From assembly GCA_046348225.1 (NCBI GenBank), contig JAXMEQ010000005.1, forward strand, positions 62,001 to 126,000: DNA of 64,000 bases, written 5' to 3'. The notes beneath the pieces were generated by a model. The model worked only from the letters and a program-made list of their open reading frames with translations, ran no database searches and was not told where the DNA came from. Each line of letters opens with the position of its first letter. The first letter of the stretch is position 1. The translations under genes were made by a program, and so were the position numbers. Shown one piece after another: positions 52,891 to 61,408 of the stretch. The DNA comes from JAXMEQ01 sp046348225 (GTDB lineage: Bacteria > Pseudomonadota > Gammaproteobacteria > Burkholderiales > Burkholderiaceae_C).

Positions 52891-52974
52891 CCCCCGAAGC
52901 GGCTGCGCCGCCTCCCCCTCAAGGGGGCGCCACCAGCGGCCCGGCAAAGCCGGTTCCGCGGTGGCACTGGAAAA
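52891..52974 (+). repeat. Dispersed intergenic repeat, family 2, copy 4
   Basis: CCCCCGAAGCGGCTGCGCCG, then a CCCCTC-AAGGGGG stem, GCGGCCCGGCAAAGCCGG and GGTGGCACTGGAAA. It fills the gap between rpmB and the trxB stop. Confidence 0.75.
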
Positions 52975-52977
52975 CAG

Positions 52978-53931
52978 CTACTCCTGTTGCTCCAGATACC
53001 GTTGCGCGTCCAGCGCGGCCATGCAGCCGGTGCCCGCGCTGGTGATGGCCTGGCGGTAGACGTGGTCCTGCACGTCGCCGGCGGCAAAAACGCCGGGCAC
53101 GCTGGTCTGGGTGGCAAAGCCCTTCAGGCCGCTCTGGGTGACGATATAGCCGTTTTCCATGGCCAGCTGGCCCTGGAAGATCTCGGTGTTGGGCGCATGG
53201 CCGATGGCAATGAAGCAGCCCTTGAGCGTCAGGTCTTCAGTGGCGCCGGTCTGCACGCTCTTCAGGCGCACGCCGGTCACGCCCGTGGCGTCGCCCAGCA
53301 CCTCGTCCAGCGTCTGGAACAGCTTCAGCTCGATCTTGCCGGCCTTGACCTTCTCATGCACCTTGTCCACCAGGATGGGCTCGGCCTTGAACTTGTCGCG
53401 CCGGTGCACCAGGTACACCTTGCTCGCGATGTTGGACAGGTACAGCGCTTCTTCCACGGCCGTGTTGCCGCCGCCGATCACGCAGCAGAACTGGTCGCGA
53501 TAGAAAAAACCGTCGCAGGTGGCGCAGCCGCTCACGCCCTTGCCCATGAAGGCCGTCTCCGACGGCAGGCCCAGGTATTTGGCCGAGGCGCCGGTGGCAA
53601 TGATCAGCGAATCGCAGGTGTACTCGCCGCTGTCGCCCTTGAGCGTGAACGGCCGCTTGCTGAAGTCGACCGCGTTGATGTGGTCGAAGATGATTTCCGT
53701 CTTGAAGCGCTCGGCATGCTCCAGAAAGCGCTGCATCAGCTCCGGGCCCTGCACGCCATGCACGTCAGCCGGCCAGTTGTCCACCTCGGTAGTGGTCATG
53801 AGCTGGCCCCCCTGGGCAATGCCGGTGACGAGCACCGGGTTGAGGTTGGCGCGGGCGGCATAAACGGCCGCGGTGTAGCCGGCAGGGCCGGAGCCAAGAA
53901 TCAGGACTTTGGCGTGCTTGGAATTGGACAT
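52978..53931 (-). CDS. trxB: Thioredoxin reductase
   Basis: 317 residues, FAD/NADPH flavoenzyme keeping thioredoxin reduced. The FAD loop is ILGSGPAGYTAAVYAARA, the redox-active pair is in GVSGCATCDGFF, the NADPH site is VIGGGNTAVEEALYLS, and the final FAD motif is GVFAAGDVQDHVYRQA. The ATG at 53931 (MSNSKH) is used. It is divergent from the Crp/Fnr gene. Confidence 0.96.
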   Translation of the reverse strand: MSNSKHAKVLILGSGPAGYTAAVYAARANLNPVLVTGIAQGGQLMTTTEVDNWPADVHGVQGPELMQRFLEHAERFKTEIIFDHINAVDFSKRPFTLKGDSGEYTCDSLIIATGASAKYLGLPSETAFMGKGVSGCATCDGFFYRDQFCCVIGGGNTAVEEALYLSNIASKVYLVHRRDKFKAEPILVDKVHEKVKAGKIELKLFQTLDEVLGDATGVTGVRLKSVQTGATEDLTLKGCFIAIGHAPNTEIFQGQLAMENGYIVTQSGLKGFATQTSVPGVFAAGDVQDHVYRQAITSAGTGCMAALDAQRYLEQQE

Positions 53932-54019
53932 CGTCGTTACCTTGTGTGGAAAACGCCACAGCTCGGTGTACAGTTTGGGCTTCAGTAGCAAGTATCAAGC
54001 AGCAGGGTCTGCACGCTGC

Positions 54020-54048
54020 TTGGCTTTCTCAATCACTGCGATTGTAAG
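54020..54048 (+). promoter_or_regulatory. Possible sigma-70 promoter for the Crp/Fnr gene
   Basis: TTGGCT at 54020-54025 and TGTAAG at 54043-54048 are separated by 17 bases. Matches to consensus are modest. It is the best candidate in the trxB / crp divergent region. Confidence 0.35.
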
Positions 54049-54086
54049 AACCCATCGAACCGGGTCGTGCCTGAAGGGATTTGACG

Positions 54087-54761
54087 ATGTCGATGCTTTC
54101 CAATCTTGAGCTGATACGCAGGGTGCCGCTGTTTGCGCTGCTGACGGCGGTGCAGGCCGAGTCCGTGGCCGCCGCGGTGACCAAGCGCCGCTTCAAGCGC
54201 GGCGAAATGATCGTCGAGCAGGGCGAGAAGTCCAACACGCTGTTCATCATCCTCACGGGGCGGGTGCGGGTGGTCACATCCGACAAGCGCGGGCGCGAGG
54301 TCATTCTGGCCACGCTTCAGCCCGGCGACTACATCGGCGAGATGAGCCTGATCGACAACGAGCCCCATTCCGCCACCTGCCGCGCCGAAGTGCAGACCGA
54401 CATGCTGGTGCTGGGCCGTACCGAGTTTGCCCGCTGCCTGCCGGAAAACAGCTCGATGGCCTACGCCATCATGAAGGGCCTGGTGCAGCGCCTGCGCCAG
54501 GCCGACCGCAAGATCGAGTCGCTGGCACTGATGGACGTGTATGGCCGGGTCGCCCGTGCCCTGCTGGAGTTCGCCGTGCCCGACCGCGAGGGCGAGATGG
54601 TGATCCGCGACAAGATTTCCCGCCAGGACATCGCCAAGATGGTGGGCGCCTCGCGCGAGATGGTCAGCCGCGTCATGAAAGACCTGGAAGACCGCGGCTT
54701 CATCGAGACCCGGCCTGACGGTTCGATGCTGGTCAAGGACCGTCTGACCACGCTCGGCTGA
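54087..54761 (+). CDS. Crp/Fnr-family transcriptional regulator
   Basis: 224 residues. The cyclic-nucleotide-like beta-roll spans about 20-120 (RFKRGEMIVEQGEKSNTLF, GDYIGEMSLIDNEPHSATC). A dimer helix and a helix-turn-helix follow, with recognition helix segment SRQDIAKMVGASREMVSRVM. There is no Fnr-type N-terminal cysteine cluster. The CRP cAMP contacts Arg-Ser are His-Ser here, so the ligand, if any, is uncertain. The ATG at 54087 is preferred over a TTG at 54081 given AAGGGA spacing. Confidence 0.88.
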   Translation: MSMLSNLELIRRVPLFALLTAVQAESVAAAVTKRRFKRGEMIVEQGEKSNTLFIILTGRVRVVTSDKRGREVILATLQPGDYIGEMSLIDNEPHSATCRAEVQTDMLVLGRTEFARCLPENSSMAYAIMKGLVQRLRQADRKIESLALMDVYGRVARALLEFAVPDREGEMVIRDKISRQDIAKMVGASREMVSRVMKDLEDRGFIETRPDGSMLVKDRLTTLG

Positions 54762-54814
54762 GCCGCTGCTGCGCCAGCGGCGCGGCCACCTGCGTTAAGC
54801 TTGGGGCGGCCCGC

Positions 54815-57151
54815 ATGACCTACTCGCTCAACACCCTGAACAACCCGCGTGCAGACGCTGCCGGCGCCCGCCCGGCGGCGGGCCGCTTCGCGCATGAAAT
54901 CGCCCTGGTGCTGGGATTTGCCGCGCTGCTGTTCTGGCTGCTGGCGCTGCTCAGCCATTCCGCGCAGGACGCTGCCTGGTCCACCTCGGGCAGCGGCGGC
55001 GCCGTGCGCAACTGGGGTGGCCGCCTGGGCGCCTGGCTGGCGGACCTGAGCTACTTCAGCCTTGGTTTTTCCGTCTGGTGGTGCTTTGCCGCCGCCGTGC
55101 GTGCCTGGATGGCGACCCTGGCGCGCTGGATGCGTGGCGCGCAGCCCGTACCCGCCCCCGCCGGCCCGCCGCGCTTCAGCCGCACCCGCACCGCCTTCTG
55201 GCTGGGCCTGGTGGTGCTGTTGCTGGCCAGCACCGCGCTTGAATGGTCGCGCCTGTACCGGTTTGAGCCGCGCCTGCCCGGGCATGCCGGCGGCGCGCTC
55301 GGCTACCTGACCGGCCCGGCTGGGGTGCAGTGGCTGGGCTTCACGGGCTCCGGCCTGGTGGCGATTGCGCTGGCCGTGCTGGGCGCGGCGCTGGTGTTCC
55401 GCTTCTCATGGGCCCAGGTGGCCGAGCGCCTGGGCGGCTGGATTGACGGCTTCATCGAGTCGCGGCGCGAGAAGCGCGAGATCGCGCAAGACCTGGCGGC
55501 GGGCCAGATCGCGGCGCGCGAACGCGAGGAAGTGCTGACCGAAGAGCGCATCGACATCGAGGAGCATCACCCCGCGCCGGTGATGATCGAGCCGGTGCTG
55601 GTGGACGTGCCGCGCAGCGAGCGCGTGGCCAAGGAACGGCAGAAGCCGCTGTTCACCGAGCTGCCCGACAGCAAGCTGCCGCAGGTGGACCTGCTCGACG
55701 GCCCGCAGGGCCGCCAGGAGACCGTGTCACCCGAGACGCTGGAGATGACCAGCCGGCTGATCGAGAAAAAGCTCAAGGACTTCGGCGTCGAGGTGCGGGT
55801 GGTGTTGGCCCAGCCCGGCCCGGTGATCACGCGCTATGAGATCGAGCCCGCCACCGGCGTCAAGGGCTCGCAGATCGTCAACCTGGCCAAGGACCTCGCG
55901 CGCAGCCTGAGCCTGGTGTCCATCCGCGTGATCGAAACCATTCCGGGCAAGAACTACATGGCGCTGGAGCTGCCCAACGCCAAGCGCCAGAGCATCCGCC
56001 TGAGCGAAATCCTGGGCTCGCAGGTCTACAACGACGCCAAGTCCATGCTGACCATGGGCCTGGGCAAGGACATCATTGGCAACCCGGTGGTGGCCGACCT
56101 CGCCAAGATGCCGCACGTGCTGGTGGCCGGCACCACCGGCTCGGGCAAGTCGGTGGGCATCAACGCCATGATCCTGAGCCTGCTGTACAAGGCCGAAGCG
56201 CGCGACGTGCGGCTGCTCATGATCGACCCCAAGATGCTGGAAATGAGCGTCTACGAAGGCATCCCGCACCTGCTGGCGCCGGTGGTGACCGACATGCGCC
56301 AGGCGGCCCACGGGCTGAACTGGTGCGTGGCCGAAATGGAGCGCCGCTACAAGCTCATGAGCAAGCTGGGCGTGCGCAACCTCGCAGGCTACAACCACAA
56401 GATCGACGAAGCCAAGGCCAAAGAGCAGTTCATCTACAACCCGTTCAGCCTCACACCCGACAGCCCCGAGCCGCTGGAGCGACTGCCGCACATCGTGGTG
56501 GTGATCGACGAACTGGCCGACCTGATGATGGTGGTGGGCAAGAAGATCGAGGAGCTCATCGCGCGGCTGGCGCAGAAGGCGCGCGCGGCCGGCATCCACC
56601 TGATCCTGGCCACCCAGCGGCCCAGCGTGGACGTGATCACCGGCCTGATCAAGGCCAACATCCCCACCCGCATTGCGTTCCAGGTCAGCAGCAAGATCGA
56701 CAGCCGCACCATCCTGGACCAGATGGGCGCCGAGGCGCTGCTGGGCATGGGCGACATGCTCTACATGCCCAGTGGCACCGGCTTCCCGGTGCGCGTGCAT
56801 GGCGCCTTTGTCAGCGACGAGGAAGTCCATCGTGTGGTGGCCTATTTGAAGGAGCAGGGCGGCGAGCCCAACTACATCGAGGGCGTGCTCGAAGGCGGCA
56901 CCGTGGACGGCGAGGACGGCGACCTGGCGGGCGAGGGCGGTGGCGGCGAAGGCAGCAACGAGCTCTACGACCGCGCCGTGGACATCGTGCTGAAAAACCA
57001 GAAGGCCAGCATCTCGCTGGTGCAGCGCCACCTGGCCATTGGCTACAACAAGGCGGCCAACCTGCTCGACCAGATGGAAAAGGCGGGCATGGTCAGCGCC
57101 ATGAACGCCCGCGGGCAGCGTGAAATCCTGGTGCCCAAGCGGCCGGAGTAA
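54815..57151 (+). CDS. ftsK: DNA translocase FtsK
   Basis: 778 residues. Four N-terminal membrane segments (to about residue 190) anchor it at the septum, followed by a short linker and the hexameric motor with Walker A GTTGSGKSVGINAMILS, Walker B IVVVIDELADLMMV and ATQRPSVDVITGLIKAN. The C-terminal gamma winged helix (about 710-778) recognises KOPS. It pumps chromosome termini during division. The compact linker is normal for beta-proteobacteria. It opens the ftsK-lolA-rarA run. Confidence 0.95.
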   Translation: MTYSLNTLNNPRADAAGARPAAGRFAHEIALVLGFAALLFWLLALLSHSAQDAAWSTSGSGGAVRNWGGRLGAWLADLSYFSLGFSVWWCFAAAVRAWMATLARWMRGAQPVPAPAGPPRFSRTRTAFWLGLVVLLLASTALEWSRLYRFEPRLPGHAGGALGYLTGPAGVQWLGFTGSGLVAIALAVLGAALVFRFSWAQVAERLGGWIDGFIESRREKREIAQDLAAGQIAAREREEVLTEERIDIEEHHPAPVMIEPVLVDVPRSERVAKERQKPLFTELPDSKLPQVDLLDGPQGRQETVSPETLEMTSRLIEKKLKDFGVEVRVVLAQPGPVITRYEIEPATGVKGSQIVNLAKDLARSLSLVSIRVIETIPGKNYMALELPNAKRQSIRLSEILGSQVYNDAKSMLTMGLGKDIIGNPVVADLAKMPHVLVAGTTGSGKSVGINAMILSLLYKAEARDVRLLMIDPKMLEMSVYEGIPHLLAPVVTDMRQAAHGLNWCVAEMERRYKLMSKLGVRNLAGYNHKIDEAKAKEQFIYNPFSLTPDSPEPLERLPHIVVVIDELADLMMVVGKKIEELIARLAQKARAAGIHLILATQRPSVDVITGLIKANIPTRIAFQVSSKIDSRTILDQMGAEALLGMGDMLYMPSGTGFPVRVHGAFVSDEEVHRVVAYLKEQGGEPNYIEGVLEGGTVDGEDGDLAGEGGGGEGSNELYDRAVDIVLKNQKASISLVQRHLAIGYNKAANLLDQMEKAGMVSAMNARGQREILVPKRPE

Positions 57152-57159
57152 GCTTCCCC

Positions 57160-57810
57160 ATGAACCACCGCCGCCGCAACCTCCTCTCGATTGCTATTAT
57201 TTTTATAGCGGCTCACGCAGTGTCCGCGCGGGCTGGAGGCCTGGAAAGCCTGGAGAATTTTGTCAGAACGGCAAAAACCGGGCGGGCCGATTTCAGCCAG
57301 GTCGTCACCTCGCCGCCGCGCGAAGGACAGGCGGTGCGCAGCAAGACTTCGACCGGCACCTTCGAGTTTTTGCGGCCCAACCGCTTCCGCTTCCATTACA
57401 TCAAGCCGTTCGAGCAGACCATCGTGGCCGACGGCCAGACGCTGTGGCTGCATGACCTCGACCTGAACCAGGTCACCGCACGCAAGCAGGCGGCGGTGCT
57501 TGGCGCCACTCCCGCCGCACTGATTGCGGCCGCGCCCGACCTGGGCGCGCTGCAGCAGGACTTTGCGCTGCAGGCGGCGCCCGACGCGGACGGCCTGCAA
57601 TGGGTGCAGGCCACGCCGAAGCGTCGCGACGGCCAGCTGCAAAGCGTGCGTGTGGGCTTCCGCGGCGACGCGCTGGCGGTGCTGGAAATCCTCGACAGCT
57701 TTGGCCAGCGCTCGGTCATGCGCTTCAGCAACCTGCAGATCAACGCGCCGCTGCCGGCCGATGCGTTCCAGTTCAAGCCGCCGGCCGGCGCGGACGTGAT
57801 CCGCCAGTAG
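57160..57810 (+). CDS. lolA: Outer-membrane lipoprotein carrier LolA
   Basis: 216 residues. It carries lipoproteins from LolCD across the periplasm. Mature-domain motifs are TGRADFSQVV, GTFEFLRPNRFRF, TLWLHDLDLNQVTA and ADAFQFKPPAGADVI. The basic n-region MNHRRRNLLSI is native, but the hydrophobic core and cleavage region (residues 12-27, with ARA|GG as the likely cut) are encoded by a CTR element. It lies nine bases after ftsK. lolC-lolD are far away at 14988. Confidence 0.93.
   Translation: MNHRRRNLLSIAIIFIAAHAVSARAGGLESLENFVRTAKTGRADFSQVVTSPPREGQAVRSKTSTGTFEFLRPNRFRFHYIKPFEQTIVADGQTLWLHDLDLNQVTARKQAAVLGATPAALIAAAPDLGALQQDFALQAAPDADGLQWVQATPKRRDGQLQSVRVGFRGDALAVLEILDSFGQRSVMRFSNLQINAPLPADAFQFKPPAGADVIRQ
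57193..57242 (+). repeat. CTR element copy encoding the LolA signal peptide core
   Basis: Head GCTATTATTTTTATAGC, then GGCTCACGCAGTGTCC and GCGCGGGCTGGAGGCC. It is read in sense and in frame, giving AIIFIAAHAVSARAGG. It is the closest copy to the consensus. Confidence 0.9.
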
Positions 57811-57811
57811 C

Positions 57812-59131
57812 GTGGCGTCCACGCCCCACGCCGCCCACACGCCGCTGGCCGAGCGGCTGCGCCCGCGCACCCTGGGCGAGGTGATTGGCCAGCAGCACCT
57901 GCTGGGCGAGGGCATGCCGCTGCGCATCGCGTTCGAGTCGGGCCAGCCGCACAGCTGCATCCTGTGGGGGCCGCCTGGTGTGGGCAAGACCACCATTGCG
58001 CGGCTGATGGCCGACGCGTTTGAGGCGCAGTTCATCACCATCAGTGCGGTACTGGGCGGCGTCAAGGACATCCGCGAGGCGGTGGAACAGGCGCAGATGG
58101 CGCAGGGCACCGCGCTGGAAGGCGCCAGCGGCCTGGGCGGGCGGCGCACCATCGTGTTTGTGGACGAAGTGCACCGCTTCAACAAGAGCCAGCAGGACGC
58201 CTTCCTGCCGCATGTGGAAAGCGGCCTGTTCACCTTCATTGGCGCCACCACCGAAAACCCGTCATTCGAGGTCAACTCCGCACTGCTGTCGCGCGCGGCG
58301 GTGTACGTGCTGCAGCCGCTGGGCGAGGCCGATCTGGCGCAAATAGTGGACCGGGCCCGCGCCACCGGGGCGCTGCCGGCCATGGAAAAGACCGCAGAAG
58401 ACCGGCTCATCGCCTACGCCGACGGCGATGCGCGGCGGCTGCTCAACACGCTGGAAACACTGGCCGTGGCCGCGGCGCGCGAAAAGCTGGCCGAAGTGAC
58501 CGACGCCTGGCTGCTGCGCGTGCTGGGCGAGCGCATGCGCCGTTACGACAAGGGCGGCGAACAGTTCTACGACACCATCAGTGCGCTGCACAAAAGCGTG
58601 CGCGGCTCGGACCCGGATGCCGCGCTCTACTGGCTGGTGCGCATGCTCGACGGTGGCGCCGACCCACGCTACATGGCGCGCCGGCTGGTGCGCATGGCCA
58701 GCGAAGACATCGGCCTGGCCGACCCCCGCGCGCTGCGCCTCGCGCTGGACGCCGCCGAAACCTACGAACGCCTGGGCTCGCCCGAAGGTGAGCTGGCGCT
58801 GGCGCAGTGCGTGGTGTACCTGGCCGTGGCGCCCAAGTCGAACGCGGTGTACAAGGCCTTCAATGAAGCCCGGGCCTTTGTGAAAAAGGACGGCACCCGC
58901 CCGGTGCCCCTGCACCTGCGCAACGCGCCAACGCAGCTCATGAAGGACCTGGACTACGGCAAGCACTACCGCTATGCGCACGACGAAGCCGGTGGCTTCG
59001 CGGCCGGCGAACGCTACCTGCCCGACGGCATGGCCGACCCGGGCTTTTACCGGCCGGTGGAACGGGGCCTGGAGATCCGCATTGCAGATAAGCTGCGTGA
59101 ACTCAAGAACCTGAACAATCAGAAAAACTAA
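57812..59131 (+). CDS. rarA: Replication-associated recombination protein RarA (MgsA)
   Basis: 439 residues, clamp-loader-like AAA+ ATPase acting at stalled forks. Motifs are LRPRTLGEVIGQQHLLG at the start, Walker A WGPPGVGKTTIARLMA, Walker B TIVFVDEVHRFNKSQQDAFL and sensor 1 FIGATTENPSFEVNSALLSR. The C-terminal RarA domain has PKSNAVYKAFNEA and LPDGMADPGFYRPVERG. The GTG start at 57812 follows the lolA stop by one base. Confidence 0.95.
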   Translation: MASTPHAAHTPLAERLRPRTLGEVIGQQHLLGEGMPLRIAFESGQPHSCILWGPPGVGKTTIARLMADAFEAQFITISAVLGGVKDIREAVEQAQMAQGTALEGASGLGGRRTIVFVDEVHRFNKSQQDAFLPHVESGLFTFIGATTENPSFEVNSALLSRAAVYVLQPLGEADLAQIVDRARATGALPAMEKTAEDRLIAYADGDARRLLNTLETLAVAAAREKLAEVTDAWLLRVLGERMRRYDKGGEQFYDTISALHKSVRGSDPDAALYWLVRMLDGGADPRYMARRLVRMASEDIGLADPRALRLALDAAETYERLGSPEGELALAQCVVYLAVAPKSNAVYKAFNEARAFVKKDGTRPVPLHLRNAPTQLMKDLDYGKHYRYAHDEAGGFAAGERYLPDGMADPGFYRPVERGLEIRIADKLRELKNLNNQKN

Positions 59132-59194
59132 TTAAAGAAAAAAGCCCCTGATTGAGGCGCTTTCGCAAGGGTAAACCCCCGGCGAACCCCCTTT

Positions 59195-59221
59195 TTGGCA
59201 GCGGATACCGTTAGCTACAAT
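59195..59221 (+). promoter_or_regulatory. Possible promoter ahead of the liv operon
   Basis: TTGGCA at 59195-59200 and TACAAT at 59216-59221 with a 15-base spacer, shorter than ideal. A transcript would start near 59228, directly at the terminator hairpin 59231-59264. Confidence 0.45.
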
Positions 59222-59230
59222 CCACTACAC

Positions 59231-59264
59231 AAACCCGCCCATGGAGCTGCTTGGCGGGTTTTTT
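59231..59264 (+). terminator. Strong terminator or attenuator upstream of livH
   Basis: AAACCCGCC and GGCGGGTTT form a nine-bp stem around a 13-base loop, followed by a run of T. It is 100 bases after rarA and 110 before livH. It may end the ftsK-rarA transcript or attenuate the downstream operon. Confidence 0.8.
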
Positions 59265-59373
59265 GCTAGATGGAAGGTTGTGCCCACAAGGCACATCAGT
59301 CAATCAGAGAAGGCCAGGCCGGTATGTCCCGGCTCCAGCGGGCCGCGGGCCGATCAAAAAACGGAGAATTTCT

Positions 59374-60303
59374 ATGGAAATATTGCTGCAGCAGATCATC
59401 AACGGTCTGGTTCTCGGCAGCATGTATGCCTTGGTAGCGTTGGGCTACACCATGGTGTACGGCATCATCAACCTCATCAATTTTGCGCACGGTGAAGTGC
59501 TGATGGTCGGTGCGCTGACCAGCTGGACCATCATCGGGCTGATGCAGGCCGGCATGCCCGGCGCGCCGGGCTGGGTGGTGCTCATCATCGCGATGATCAT
59601 TTCCTGCGTGGTGGCCGCCGCGCTCAACTTCGTGATCGAGAAAGTGGCCTACCGGCCGTTGCGCAACAGCCCCAAGCTGGCGCCGCTGATCACCGCCATC
59701 GGCATGTCCATCCTGCTGCAGACGCTGGCCATGATCATCTGGAAGCCGAACTACAAGCCGTACCCGACGCTGCTGCCCAGCGCGCCCATCAGCCTGGGTG
59801 GCGCCGTCATCACGCCCACCCAGATCATGATCCTGGGCCTCACCGCCGTGTCGCTGGCCGTGCTGATGTACCTGGTCAACTTCACCAAGCTCGGCCGCGC
59901 GATGCGCGCCACCGCCGAGAACCCGCGGGTGGCCGCACTCATGGGCGTCAAGCCCGACATGGTGATCTCCGCCACCTTCATCATCGGCGCGGTGCTGGCC
60001 GCCATCGCCGGCATGATGTACGCGTCCAACTACGGCACGGTGCAGCACACCATGGGCTTCCTGCCCGGCCTGAAGGCCTTCACGGCGGCCGTGTTTGGCG
60101 GCATCGGCAACCTGGCCGGCGCGGTGGTGGGCGGCATCCTGCTGGGGCTGATCGAGGCCATCGGCTCGGGCTACATCGGCATCCTCACCGGCGGCGTGCT
60201 GGGCAGCCACTACTCCGACATCTTTGCATTCATCGTGCTGATCATCATGCTCACGCTGCGGCCCTCGGGCCTGCTTGGCGAGCGTGTGGCAGACCGCGCC
60301 TGA
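59374..60303 (+). CDS. livH: Branched-chain amino-acid type ABC permease LivH
   Basis: 309 residues with about eight membrane segments. LivH signatures are LVALGYTMVYGIINLINFAHG and the cytoplasmic coupling loop TKLGRAMRATAENPRVAALMGV. GGAGAATTTCT precedes the ATG at 59374; longer in-frame sequence upstream crosses the terminator and is not used. It is the first gene of livHMGF. No substrate-binding protein is in the operon, so the ligand is unproven. Confidence 0.93.
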   Translation: MEILLQQIINGLVLGSMYALVALGYTMVYGIINLINFAHGEVLMVGALTSWTIIGLMQAGMPGAPGWVVLIIAMIISCVVAAALNFVIEKVAYRPLRNSPKLAPLITAIGMSILLQTLAMIIWKPNYKPYPTLLPSAPISLGGAVITPTQIMILGLTAVSLAVLMYLVNFTKLGRAMRATAENPRVAALMGVKPDMVISATFIIGAVLAAIAGMMYASNYGTVQHTMGFLPGLKAFTAAVFGGIGNLAGAVVGGILLGLIEAIGSGYIGILTGGVLGSHYSDIFAFIVLIIMLTLRPSGLLGERVADRA

Positions 60304-60316
60304 AGGAGAACCCGTC

Positions 60317-61396
60317 ATGCAAAAAAACAAGCTTGCTGTTTACCTGGCCATCGCCGCCGCGCTGCTGATCCTGCCGCTGGTGCTGCAGTCTGCGGGCAAT
60401 GCCTGGGTGCGCATCGCCGACATGGCGCTGCTGTACGTGCTGCTGGCGCTGGGCCTGAACATCGTGGTGGGCTACGCCGGCCTGCTGGACCTGGGCTTCG
60501 TGGCGTTCTTTGCCATCGGCGCCTACATGTACGGCCTGATGGCCTCGCCCCACCTGACCGACGCCTTCCCCTGGTTTGCGCAGATGTTCCCCAACGGGCT
60601 GCACACCCCGCTGTGGATCATCATTCCGCTGGCGGCGTTCCTCGCGGGCATATTGGGCATCCTGCTCGGGGCGCCCACGCTCAAGCTGCGCGGCGACTAC
60701 CTGGCCATCGTGACGCTGGGCTTCGGTGAAATCATCCGCGTGTTCCTGAACAACCTGGACCACCCGGTCAACATCACCAACGGCCCCAAGGGCCTGGGCC
60801 AGATTGACTCCATCAAGTTCTTCGGGCTCGACCTCGGCAAGACGCTCAACATCGGCGGCTTCGACATCGCGTCCGTCTCGCTGTACTACTACCTGTTCCT
60901 GGTGCTGGTGATCGTCAGCATCGTCATCTGCCACCGGCTTGAGGTGTCGCGCATCGGCCGCGCCTGGATGGCCATCCGTGAAGACGAAATCGCCGCCAAG
61001 GCCATGGGCATCAACACCCGCAACATGAAGCTGCTGGCCTTCGGCATGGGCGCCACCTTTGGCGGCGTGTCGGGCTGCATGTTTGCCGCCTTCCAGGGCT
61101 TTGTGTCACCCGAATCGTTCAGCCTCATGGAGTCGGTGATGATCGTCGCCATGGTGGTGCTGGGCGGCATCGGCCACCTGCCGGGCGTGATCCTGGGCGC
61201 GGTGCTGCTGTCGGCCCTGCCCGAGGTGCTGCGCTACGTGGCCGGGCCGCTACAGGCCATGACCGACGGCCGGCTGGACTCCGCCATCCTGCGCCAGCTG
61301 CTGATTGCGCTGGCCATGATCATCGTGATGCTGATGCGCCCGCGCGGCTTGTGGCCCGCGCCGGACCACGGCAAGTCGCTGCAGAACGCCAAGTAA
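60317..61396 (+). CDS. livM: Branched-chain amino-acid type ABC permease LivM
   Basis: 359 residues, multi-pass. Typical segments are LNIVVGYAGLLDLGFVAFFA, LRGDYLAIVTLGFGEIIRV and the coupling loop SRIGRAWMAIREDEIAAKAM. AAGGAGAACC precedes the ATG. It partners LivH in the channel. Confidence 0.93.
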   Translation: MQKNKLAVYLAIAAALLILPLVLQSAGNAWVRIADMALLYVLLALGLNIVVGYAGLLDLGFVAFFAIGAYMYGLMASPHLTDAFPWFAQMFPNGLHTPLWIIIPLAAFLAGILGILLGAPTLKLRGDYLAIVTLGFGEIIRVFLNNLDHPVNITNGPKGLGQIDSIKFFGLDLGKTLNIGGFDIASVSLYYYLFLVLVIVSIVICHRLEVSRIGRAWMAIREDEIAAKAMGINTRNMKLLAFGMGATFGGVSGCMFAAFQGFVSPESFSLMESVMIVAMVVLGGIGHLPGVILGAVLLSALPEVLRYVAGPLQAMTDGRLDSAILRQLLIALAMIIVMLMRPRGLWPAPDHGKSLQNAK

Positions 61397-61408
61397 GGAG
61401 AGAGCGAC

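Noticed and set aside
53980..54005. Possible CTR-like sequence with GTAGCAAGTATC
   Set aside because: Lacks the palindromic head and tail in the right order; similarity is limited to a few bases.
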